Shown here: one piece after another, positions 1 through 5,971 of the stretch | Layout: each line of letters begins with the position of its first letter | Position numbering within the stretch: position 1 is the stretch's first letter | Assembly: GCA_030672345.1 (NCBI GenBank) | Contig: DAOVGO010000096.1 | Location: 1 to 10,822, forward strand | DNA from: Methanosarcinales archaeon | GTDB lineage: Archaea; Halobacteriota; Methanosarcinia; Methanosarcinales; Methanogasteraceae | DNA length: 10,822 bases | Reading direction: 5' to 3' | The notes under the pieces: generated by a model | Seen by the model: only the letters and a program-made list of their open reading frames with translations | Databases searched by the model: none | What the model was told of the DNA's origin: nothing | Position numbers and translations under genes: made by a program

Positions 1-40
1 TCGGATACGCCTTTGCAACTGTTAGTTGAAGTTCGTTCAT
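1..40 (-). CDS. Cdc48/VAT-type AAA+ ATPase, N-terminal start only (partial)
   Basis: Only 13 codons lie in the window; the gene starts at 40 and runs off the left edge. They read MNELQLTVAKAYP, which matches my memory of how archaeal Cdc48/p97-like ATPases begin (M-x-x-x-QLKVAEA-type start of the double-psi barrel N domain). The family is a hexameric protein unfoldase that feeds the proteasome. The ATG is preceded by AGGCGA six bases upstream, a near match to the archaeal Shine-Dalgarno AGGTGA, and by a TATA-like element at 103-110 about 60 bases upstream. The gene is divergent from aIF5B. The identification rests on 13 residues and is tentative; sequence to the left would settle it. Confidence 0.6.
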   Translation of the reverse strand, partial: MNELQLTVAKAYP

Positions 41-102
41 GAATATCGCCTGTATTCTGTTTGCTTTTGTGTCCGCCTCTCTATCCGCCGCTTGTGTCCT
101 GG

Positions 103-110
103 TTTATATT
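103..110. promoter_or_regulatory. TATA-like element in the cdc48/aIF5B divergent region
   Basis: TTTATATT on the + strand, AATATAAA on the - strand, so it could serve either direction. For the left (-) gene it sits about 63 bases before the start, giving a leader of about 35-40 bases, which is reasonable. For aIF5B it would give a leader of about 140 bases. The region 41-275 otherwise has no recognisable gene; it holds this box, a second weak box at 221-228 and a 33-codon ORF at 147-248. Confidence 0.4.
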
Positions 111-220
111 CGTCTGGATTATGCATAAAGGTGATGCAGGGTATCGATGAACTACGGTCGCATCCGGGATCCTGATCAGGCACCATTGCATTGCAGAGGG
201 CAGCCCACGAGATCGATAAG

Positions 221-228
221 GTTTATGA
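221..228 (+). promoter_or_regulatory. weak TATA-like element before aIF5B
   Basis: GTTTATGA lies about 50 bases before the aIF5B ATG. A start of transcription about 25 bases downstream would give a short leader. It is a poorer TATA match than 103-110, so the choice between the two is open. Confidence 0.25.
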
Positions 229-275
229 TCAACTACAAGAATAATTAGCACCCTCACAATTAACATCCTGTAATC

Positions 276-2039
276 ATGACGCTTAGAACCCCCATCGTGT
301 GTGTGCTCGGACATGTTGATCACGGAAAGACGACGCTGCTTGACCGAATCAGAGGCAGCGCAATCGCAGATGAGGAGTCGGGCGCGATCACTCAGCACAT
401 CGGCGCGACCGAGGTGCCCATCGATGCGATTAAAAGAGCCTGCGGACCCGCGTTTGCCGGGAAGTTCATCGTTCCGGGCTTACTCTTCATCGATACGCCG
501 GGGCACCACGCGTTCACAACGCTCCGCAGCCGCGGCGGCGCGCTTGCAGACCTTGCGGTGTTGGTCGTCGATATCAACGAAGGGTTCCTGCCGCAAACCG
601 TGGAGTCCCTGGACATACTGAAGAGATTCAAGACCCCGTTCGTGGTCGCAGCAAACAAGATCGATCGCATACATGGTTGGCAGAACCACGAGGGTGCGTC
701 GTTTGTCAGTGGCTATGAGAAGCAGGGAGACCGCGCACGGCAGGAGTTCGACCGAAAGTTCTACGATCTGGTCGGAAAACTCTATGAAAGCGGGTTTAAT
801 GCTGACAGATACGATAACATATCCGATTTCAGAACAACCATCAGCGTGATCCCGATGAGCGCAAAAACAGGGGAAGGAGTCCCTGATCTGTTGATGGTGC
901 TGCTCGGGCTGGCGCAGCGTTTCCTCGAACAGAATCTGGTGGTCAGTGCAAGTAAAGCAGGAGTCTGCACGATCCTTGAGGTCAGCGAGACCCACGGGCT
1001 CGGAACAACCGTGGATGCGATCCTCTATGACGGCGAACTTGCGGTCGGCGACACCATCGTCGTCGGCGGACAGCCCGTCGTCACAACGAAGGTCCGTGCG
1101 CTCTTAAAGCCGAGTGCAGTGACCGATATCGGGTCAAACGAATCGTTCCTCAGGGTAAAACGCGTAACAGCAGCTTCCGGGGTCAGGATCGCAGCGCCGA
1201 ATCTTGAGCACGCTTATGCAGGATCAATGATCCAGGTCACATCCGATAAATCAGGTAGCATCAGGGACGCGGTGCACGAGATCGAAAGCGAGATTAAGAC
1301 CGTGCAGATAACGACCGATACGGATGGCGTTGTTCTATGTGCCGACACCATCGGATCGCTTGAGGCGATAACAGGGGAGCTTAGAAAGAATGACATCGCG
1401 ATCAGGATTGCCAAAGTCGGTAATATCGCAAGAAGAGATGTTGTGGAGGCTACGACATGCAGAGACCCTCTGTATAAGACGGTTATCGGATTCAATGTTG
1501 ACGTGCTTCCTGATGCGCTGGAAGAGTTGCAGCGATCAGGGACGCGCCTCTTCCAGAGCGACGTGATCTACCAGTTGATCGATGACTATCAGAACTGGTC
1601 GTCGAAGGAAAAGGAGATCGTCGAGAAGAAACTCTCTGAAGCGGTGATCAGACCCGGACAGTTCACGATTCTGGATGGCTGCGTCTTCAGACAGAGTAAT
1701 CCCGCGGTTGTCGGTGTGCGCGTTCTTGGTGGCGTGATCAAGCCTGGAATTCCGGTCATGCGTGCCGATGGCATGCACATCGGGTCAATAAAAGGGATTC
1801 AGGAGCGTAGCGAGCCCATAAGCGAGGCAAGATATCGTGACGAGGTTGCTGTCGCAATCGAGGGTCCGACAGTCGGACGGCAGATCAAGGAAGGTGATGT
1901 GCTGCTCGTCGATATCCCTGAACGTCATGCAAAGCTGGTCGAGCAGGATCTGTATGACACGCTCTCGCCAGACGAGATCGAAGCATTCAACAAGTTTCTG
2001 GAGATCAAGCGGAAGGACGATCCCTTCTGGGGACGGTGA
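276..2039 (+). CDS. infB: archaeal translation initiation factor aIF5B (IF-2 homologue)
   Basis: 587-residue GTPase that promotes initiator tRNA placement and ribosomal subunit joining. All five G motifs are visible: G1 GHVDHGKT (12-19), G2 around GAITQHIGAT (36-45), G3 DTPGHH (73-78), G4 NKID (127-130), G5 SAKTGEG (195-201). The remainder fits beta-barrel domain II, the alpha/beta/alpha domain III and a C-terminal barrel ending KRKDDPFWGR. Length matches archaeal aIF5B (about 590-600), which lack the long N-terminal extension of eukaryotic eIF5B and bacterial IF2. No intein interrupts the G1 region. The residue after the catalytic His of G3 is His where Glu or Ala is common. The start is the first Met before the beta strand leading into G1; no clear Shine-Dalgarno precedes it. 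Stop is TGA. Confidence 0.97.
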   Translation: MTLRTPIVCVLGHVDHGKTTLLDRIRGSAIADEESGAITQHIGATEVPIDAIKRACGPAFAGKFIVPGLLFIDTPGHHAFTTLRSRGGALADLAVLVVDINEGFLPQTVESLDILKRFKTPFVVAANKIDRIHGWQNHEGASFVSGYEKQGDRARQEFDRKFYDLVGKLYESGFNADRYDNISDFRTTISVIPMSAKTGEGVPDLLMVLLGLAQRFLEQNLVVSASKAGVCTILEVSETHGLGTTVDAILYDGELAVGDTIVVGGQPVVTTKVRALLKPSAVTDIGSNESFLRVKRVTAASGVRIAAPNLEHAYAGSMIQVTSDKSGSIRDAVHEIESEIKTVQITTDTDGVVLCADTIGSLEAITGELRKNDIAIRIAKVGNIARRDVVEATTCRDPLYKTVIGFNVDVLPDALEELQRSGTRLFQSDVIYQLIDDYQNWSSKEKEIVEKKLSEAVIRPGQFTILDGCVFRQSNPAVVGVRVLGGVIKPGIPVMRADGMHIGSIKGIQERSEPISEARYRDEVAVAIEGPTVGRQIKEGDVLLVDIPERHAKLVEQDLYDTLSPDEIEAFNKFLEIKRKDDPFWGR

Positions 2040-2057
2040 CATGCCTGACCAACCACC

Positions 2058-2065
2058 TTTAAATA
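2058..2065 (+). promoter_or_regulatory. TATA box for the UPF0147-gatD cluster
   Basis: TTTAAATA, a close match to the archaeal TATA consensus, in the 86-base gap after aIF5B. It predicts transcription starting near 2085-2090 and a leader of about 40 bases before the ATG at 2126. This suggests the cluster has its own promoter apart from aIF5B. Confidence 0.6.
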
Positions 2066-2115
2066 GGAGATGGTGCGGATTATTATGTGCAGAATCGGAA
2101 TGATGGAATAACACA

Positions 2116-2121
2116 GAGGAG
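2116..2121 (+). promoter_or_regulatory. Shine-Dalgarno site of the UPF0147 gene
   Basis: GAGGAG four bases before the ATG at 2126. It decides the start in favour of 2126 over the in-frame ATG at 2087, whose extra 13 residues would overlap the predicted transcription start. Confidence 0.65.
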
Positions 2122-2125
2122 ACCC

Positions 2126-2389
2126 ATGTCGATAAAAGAAACAGTTGAACAGTGCACTAACATTCTAAATACGATTCTCGGCGATACATCAGTCCCGAGA
2201 AACATACGGCGCGCTGCCGATGAAATAAAAGGAATTTTATCCGCTGAAAACGAATCGATCTCATTTCGTGCTGCATCCAGCTTATCAATCCTTAATAAAA
2301 TCACAAACGATCCGAATATGCCGCTGCACACTCGTACTCTTGTCTGGAATCTTGCAAGCCAGCTGGAGACGATTGCAGTCGGAGAATGA
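2126..2389 (+). CDS. UPF0147 family protein
   Basis: 87-residue protein beginning MSIKETVEQC. It matches the small all-helical archaeal UPF0147 family in length and in its features: an N-terminal helix, the segment DTSVPRNIRRAADE (about 22-35), a middle SFRAASSLSILN segment and the closing pattern NDPNMPLHTRTLVWNLASQL. No catalytic motif, signal peptide or membrane segment is visible, and the family function is, to my knowledge, unestablished. A clear TATA box and Shine-Dalgarno precede it. Only six bases separate its TGA stop from gatD, so the two are probably co-transcribed. An in-frame ATG 13 codons upstream is less likely because the Shine-Dalgarno site points to 2126. Confidence 0.88.
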   Translation: MSIKETVEQCTNILNTILGDTSVPRNIRRAADEIKGILSAENESISFRAASSLSILNKITNDPNMPLHTRTLVWNLASQLETIAVGE

Positions 2390-2395
2390 ACAATT

Positions 2396-3658
2396 ATGAG
2401 GAAGCCGAATCCGGGGGATCGGGTACGTGCCACAGCCGATCGCGTAACCTACGAAGGTACACTGATGCCGAGCACCACCGACCATTCGGTGATCAAGCTG
2501 CATAACGGCTACAACATCGGCGTGAACAGGAGCGTGCCCATTACGCTGGTCGAGAAGAGACCGCCCCTCCCGAAACCCAAAACCCGTGTTATGGATGTGA
2601 GGGGGGACCTGCCGACCGTTGCCATATTATCGACCGGCGGCACCATCGCAAGCAGGGTTGATTACCGCACGGGCGCGGTCACCGCGCAGTCCACAGCCGA
2701 GGAGATCATCGCTGCGATACCGGAGCTGGAAGAGATCGCAAACTATCGTTCAAGAGTCGTGTGCAACATACTATCAGAGAATATGCGTGCCGAGTACTGG
2801 GTCGAACTTGCACGTGCCATCGTTGAAGAGATCAATAATGGCGCAGATGGCATAATCGTGACTCACGGTACAGATACGATGGGGTACACTGCTGCAGCGC
2901 TCTCTTTCATGATTACACCATCAGTTCCGGTTGTTCTGGTCGGCTCGCAGCGCAGCGCAGACAGACCATCGAGCGATAACGCGATGAATGCGATCTGCGC
3001 CGCATCGGTTGCGGTGAGTGACATCGCAGAGGTCTGCGTGGTTATGCATGAGAGCACATCTGACGACCACTGCCTGATACACCGCGGGACGCGGGTCAGA
3101 AAGATGCATACCTCGCGCAGGGACGCGTTCCAGTCGATCAATGCCCCGCCGATCGGGAGGGTTGACTACCCATCCTGCGAGATCAGGACGTTTACCGATT
3201 ATATGCGGAGGGGGCAGCGGCAACTCCGGATCCGTGACGGCATAGAGCCGAAATGCGCCCTTCTCAAGTTTATACCGGGGGCAAGCCCGGAACTGCTCAG
3301 ATTCTGCAGCCTTTCAGGATACCGGGGGATCGTGATCGAGGGCACCGGGCTTGGGCATGTCCCGGCTGAGTGGATTCCGCTCATCGAGTACGCAACTAAC
3401 AGTGGCATCCCGGTCGTGGTCACGTCCCAGTGCATACACGGCAGGATCTGCGACCGGGTGTATGATACCGGCAGGGACATGCTGAAGGCGGGCGTGATCG
3501 AGGGCGAGGATATGCTGCCAGAGACCGCACTTGTGAAACTGATGTGGTTGCTCGGGCAGAGTCTGGATTACGAAGAGGTGTGCATGCGAATGCGGGAGAA
3601 CATAGCTGGCGAGATTCTGGGGAGTTCGAGCCACCATGGCACAGCTAATTATCTCTGA
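2396..3658 (+). CDS. gatD: glutamyl-tRNA(Gln) amidotransferase subunit D
   Basis: 420-residue amidase subunit of the archaeal GatDE complex. It releases ammonia from Gln or Asn, and GatE uses it to convert Glu-tRNA(Gln) to Gln-tRNA(Gln). Residues 1-60 form the small barrel domain characteristic of GatD, with GDRVRATADRVTYEGTLMP. From about 72 an L-asparaginase type I fold follows: STGGTIAS (79-86, nucleophile Thr83), THGTDTM (156-162, Thr159 and Asp160), GSQRSADRPSSDNAMN (183-198) and RGTRVRKMHTSRRDAF with Lys236. The barrel domain and the RPSSDNA segment separate it from a plain asparaginase. All expected catalytic residues are present. No gatE is in the window. It follows the UPF0147 gene by six bases, and its last 23 bases overlap the next gene. 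Confidence 0.96.
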   Translation: MRKPNPGDRVRATADRVTYEGTLMPSTTDHSVIKLHNGYNIGVNRSVPITLVEKRPPLPKPKTRVMDVRGDLPTVAILSTGGTIASRVDYRTGAVTAQSTAEEIIAAIPELEEIANYRSRVVCNILSENMRAEYWVELARAIVEEINNGADGIIVTHGTDTMGYTAAALSFMITPSVPVVLVGSQRSADRPSSDNAMNAICAASVAVSDIAEVCVVMHESTSDDHCLIHRGTRVRKMHTSRRDAFQSINAPPIGRVDYPSCEIRTFTDYMRRGQRQLRIRDGIEPKCALLKFIPGASPELLRFCSLSGYRGIVIEGTGLGHVPAEWIPLIEYATNSGIPVVVTSQCIHGRICDRVYDTGRDMLKAGVIEGEDMLPETALVKLMWLLGQSLDYEEVCMRMRENIAGEILGSSSHHGTANYL

Positions 3659-4481
3659 TATCCATGCCGATATTCGTGCACTCGATGCGATCATGGAAAT
3701 CACCAGGGATCAGGCGTTCATCGACCGGTACGGTGAGATCACGAGAATCATCAACCTCGGCGACGTTGTTGGGCGGGGATTTCACCCGATCGAAGTGATC
3801 GAGCGGTTACTGGACTGTGGCGAGGAGACGAATCTCGTATCCATCATGGGGAACCATGATGAGGCATTTCTGCTCAATCGAGATATCACCGGAAGTGATT
3901 CTGCAAGCATAGAGGCGCATTCTGCCTTGCGCGGGAATCAACGGTGTATGCAATTCCTGAAGAGTCTGCCGCAGTATCTCGTCGATGAGGGTAACCGGAT
4001 TCTTGCGGTGCACGGGGGACCGATCGATCCGTCCACGATCAAGGAGAGAACGTGTCCTGACGACCTGCTGTACCGGCGAACATGGCAGAGAATCTCGGAG
4101 TGTGGCTATGATTATTGCGATGGTACAGGGTACCATTACACGCCGGAACATGCGCTCATGTATGTGAAGGAATCGCTTGGCAGAGGGTTTCTGACACTCT
4201 GCGGGCATGAACATCTCGAAGCATGTTATATGGAGGTTGGCGGGAAGCCAAAGAGTATCATAGACGGCATGATCCGGCGGGAGGAGGTTTTTTCAAACCG
4301 TCGCATCCATATAAAATCGATGATGCGGCAGGAAGGCGTAAGTTATCTTGTCAGGGTCGGCATCGCGGGACCAGTTGGTTATGCAGGATCCGGACAGGAC
4401 TTGGGGAGTACTTCGCATTTCGGGCTGCTCTGGGAGTACAAGGGCGCAAATTGGGTCGGTCTGTTCGGTTTTCGGGTGTGA
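3636..4481 (+). CDS. calcineurin-like metallophosphoesterase
   Basis: 281-residue protein with a complete two-metal phosphoesterase signature: D8-x-H10 in SDIHAD, D43 in GDVVGRG, N73-H74 in MGNHDE, H126 in VHGGP and the GHEH motif (H191, H193). The GDVVGRG/GNHDE spacing resembles PPP-type phosphatases and ApaH-like enzymes, so it could act on phosphoproteins, dinucleotides or another phosphoester; the substrate cannot be read from sequence. A C-terminal extension of about 85 residues follows the last motif and contains a Gly-rich stretch near the end. There is no signal peptide, so it is likely cytoplasmic. It starts inside gatD (23-base overlap, different frame), with GGGGAG upstream, suggesting translational coupling. 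The stop is TGA. Confidence 0.88.
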   Translation: MAQLIISDIHADIRALDAIMEITRDQAFIDRYGEITRIINLGDVVGRGFHPIEVIERLLDCGEETNLVSIMGNHDEAFLLNRDITGSDSASIEAHSALRGNQRCMQFLKSLPQYLVDEGNRILAVHGGPIDPSTIKERTCPDDLLYRRTWQRISECGYDYCDGTGYHYTPEHALMYVKESLGRGFLTLCGHEHLEACYMEVGGKPKSIIDGMIRREEVFSNRRIHIKSMMRQEGVSYLVRVGIAGPVGYAGSGQDLGSTSHFGLLWEYKGANWVGLFGFRV

Positions 4482-4488
4482 CGGTTGG

Positions 4489-4493
4489 TTTTT
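4489..4493 (+). terminator. T-tract in the convergent gap
   Basis: A run of five T shortly after the phosphoesterase stop, in the 39-base gap before the convergent aminotransferase. Archaeal transcription can end at such tracts. No strong hairpin accompanies it, so this is a weak call. Confidence 0.3.
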
Positions 4494-4520
4494 CTGGCAA
4501 ATGGCAAATGTCCTGCCGTC

Positions 4521-5399
4521 TCATTGCCCCTTTGGGATCGGCACGCCTTCAGTCTGTGTCAGTTTCCCGAACTCATGCATCAACTTCCTTGTGATACTGC
4601 CAACAGCCCCATCACCGATTACGCGCCCATCGATCTCTGTGATCGGCGCAACCTCAGCAGCAGTGCCGGTTACAAACACCTCATCTGCTGTGTATACATC
4701 AAAGAGCCCGAGATTGATCTCATGAACCTGCCAGCCAAGACCGTTCGCGATCTCGATCACACATGCACGCGTGATCCCGCGGAGGTTGTTCATGGTAGGC
4801 GGCGTCGAGATAACGCCGTTCTTCACAACAAAGATGTTGTCGCCAGACCCTTCTGATATATTCCCGTGTACATCGAGTATGATCGCTTCATCGCCACCAC
4901 CCTGGTTTGCTTCGATCTTTGCAAGGATGTTGTTCAGATAATTGAGCGATTTGATATTCGGAGAGAGCGATTCGGGCGCGTTGCGGCGTACAGTGACCGT
5001 AACCGCGGTAAGCCCGTCATCATACAGGTCGCCGTACATCGCACCCCATGGCTGGGTTATGATGAAGATATTCGGCTTGCCGCACTTCTCAGGATCGAGC
5101 CCGAGATCGCCGACCCCTCTTGATACGATCGGTCGGATGTACGCATCGGTCATGTTGTTGACCCGGAGCGTTTCAAGAACCGCATCCTTCATCTCATCCT
5201 TTGTCAGCGGGATTTTTAGCAGAATCGCCTTTGCCGAGTCGTACAATCGGTCAATATGCTCATCCAGACGAAAAACGCGTCCGTTGTACGCACGTATACC
5301 TTCAAACACGCCATCACCATATAAGAAACCATGATCGTAGATCGAGGTCACCGCCTGATCCTGCGGCACAAAACTGCCATTTGCATAAATCTGAAGCAT
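4521..5399 (-). CDS. ilvE: branched-chain amino acid aminotransferase (PLP fold type IV)
   Basis: 292 residues, close to the usual length of about 300. Transfers an amino group between glutamate and the 2-oxo acids of leucine, isoleucine and valine, using pyridoxal phosphate. Visible class IV features: N-terminal YDHGFLYGDGVFEGIRAYNG (21-40), RLDEHIDRL (44-52), the Schiff-base lysine K150 in PNIKSLNYLNN, and SEGSGDNIF (182-190), where E183 contacts the cofactor. A later TGTAAEVAPI segment also fits. ilvE is the best match; a D-amino acid or 4-amino-4-deoxychorismate lyase relative shares the fold, but EGIRAYNG and the spacing favour ilvE. The start has a strong Shine-Dalgarno and TATA box upstream. 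Convergent with the phosphoesterase; the stop is TGA. Confidence 0.94.
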   Translation of the reverse strand: MLQIYANGSFVPQDQAVTSIYDHGFLYGDGVFEGIRAYNGRVFRLDEHIDRLYDSAKAILLKIPLTKDEMKDAVLETLRVNNMTDAYIRPIVSRGVGDLGLDPEKCGKPNIFIITQPWGAMYGDLYDDGLTAVTVTVRRNAPESLSPNIKSLNYLNNILAKIEANQGGGDEAIILDVHGNISEGSGDNIFVVKNGVISTPPTMNNLRGITRACVIEIANGLGWQVHEINLGLFDVYTADEVFVTGTAAEVAPITEIDGRVIGDGAVGSITRKLMHEFGKLTQTEGVPIPKGQ

Positions 5400-5403
5400 G
5401 TTG

Positions 5404-5409
5404 TCACCT
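5404..5409 (-). promoter_or_regulatory. Shine-Dalgarno site of ilvE
   Basis: AGGTGA on the - strand, four bases before the ilvE ATG. It is an exact match to the archaeal consensus and confirms the start at 5399. Confidence 0.75.
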
Positions 5410-5431
5410 GCACAACTCTTCTTTCACAATC

Positions 5432-5439
5432 GTTTATAG
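5432..5439 (-). promoter_or_regulatory. TATA-like box of ilvE
   Basis: CTATAAAC on the - strand, about 35-40 bases upstream of the ilvE ATG. It predicts transcription starting about 10-15 bases before the ATG, just upstream of the Shine-Dalgarno site. On the + strand the same bases read GTTTATAG and could drive the hairpin at 5458-5509. Confidence 0.4.
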
Positions 5440-5457
5440 ATGTTCTGGTCTGCCCGG

Positions 5458-5509
5458 GCTGCCAGGCTGCCCCGGGTGCTGTATGTCCCGGGATGGCTGG
5501 CAGCTTTTT
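5458..5509 (+). terminator. GC-rich hairpin followed by five T
   Basis: A perfect 8-base outer stem, GCTGCCAG (5458-5465) with CTGGCAGC (5497-5504), encloses an inner CCCGGG (5471-5476) / CCCGGG (5487-5492) stem with a 10-base loop. It is directly followed by TTTTT (5505-5509). This looks like an intrinsic terminator reading rightward, but no rightward gene lies upstream: ilvE is on the other strand. It may be a relic, or the end of a short unannotated RNA. Confidence 0.5.
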
Positions 5510-5530
5510 CTGAGGTGTCGGCAGAGTAGG

Positions 5531-5617
5531 ATGCAGGTGCTTTCGAGCTTGAAGACCGATCTGACATTCATAGGGGATAACTTCCCGGAAATAGACGAGT
5601 TGAGAGGAAATGGTTGA
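5531..5617 (+). pseudogene. 28-codon remnant ORF overlapping the MNT start
   Basis: Reads MQVLSSLKTDLTFIGDNFPE then IDELRGNG and stops at TGA, overlapping the nucleotidyltransferase ATG by eight bases (ATGGTTGA). A tight overlap of this kind is typical of toxin-antitoxin pairs. The amphipathic pattern (VLxxLxxDLxxIxxxFPEI) resembles the last helix of a HEPN/DUF86 partner toxin, so this could be the tail of a deleted hepT-like gene. That is inference: 28 residues cannot prove it, and no HEPN catalytic motif (RxxxxH) is present. Upstream in the same frame the sequence runs through the GC-rich hairpin and does not look like protein. Confidence 0.3.
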
Positions 5618-5970
5618 AGAAACGATGAAAAGGCAGATCTCACAGGATTTCGAGTTCTTAAAATGTCATCTGCAGGGGATCCTGCTGTTTGGCTCGTATA
5701 CTGATGATAGTTATACGATCCGTTCGGATGTAGACATCTGTCTGGTTGCAGGTGAAAGAAGCGTGAAGGAAATATTCAACATGTTTCTTGCAGAGGGTGT
5801 AACTGAAAAATAGGACATAAAAATCTTTGAAACGCTGCCGCTTTACATGAAAGCGGAGGTGCTTGAAAATGCAGTTATAATATGGGCGGATGATGAACCG
5901 GAGCTCTCGTATTACCTCTATAAGTGGCGTCGTCTGATAGACGATCAACTACGCATCAGGCAAAAACGAT
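5610..5970 (+). pseudogene. minimal nucleotidyltransferase (MntA-like antitoxin), interrupted by an in-frame TAG
   Basis: The first 67 residues carry the MNT signature GSx10DxD: G28-S29 in LLFGSY, then D40-V41-D42 in SDVDICLV. In the family this fold adenylylates and neutralises a HEPN toxin. At 5811-5813 the frame meets TAG, then continues in the same frame as DIKIFETLPLYMKAEVLEN and on to DEPELSYYLYKWRRLIDDQ. This is the expected C-terminal half, with the third acidic residue (D69) directly after the TAG. The family often has Tyr at the TAG position (from memory), one base from TAG. The native stop also seems lost: past about 5960 the frame enters the 3' end of the helicase gene on the other strand. 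A product ending at TAG would lack the third catalytic Asp. It is either a nonsense pseudogene or a recoded gene. Confidence 0.75.
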
Positions 5971-5971
5971 C

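Noticed and set aside
480..995. Long - strand open frame opposite aIF5B
   Set aside because: It lies wholly antisense to well-supported aIF5B codons covering the G3-G5 motifs and shows no family features.
2921..3703. Several - strand open frames opposite gatD
   Set aside because: Shadows of gatD; no motif, no Shine-Dalgarno, and Arg/Pro-rich antisense composition.
5458..5509. Hairpin as an attenuator of ilvE
   Set aside because: The T-tract follows the hairpin on the strand opposite to ilvE, and the structure lies upstream of the predicted ilvE transcription start.
5201..5617. A 138-codon + frame across the ilvE start and the hairpin
   Set aside because: Mostly antisense to ilvE and then GC-rich hairpin DNA with PG/CPG-rich, non-protein-like content. 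Only its last 28 codons were kept as a possible remnant.
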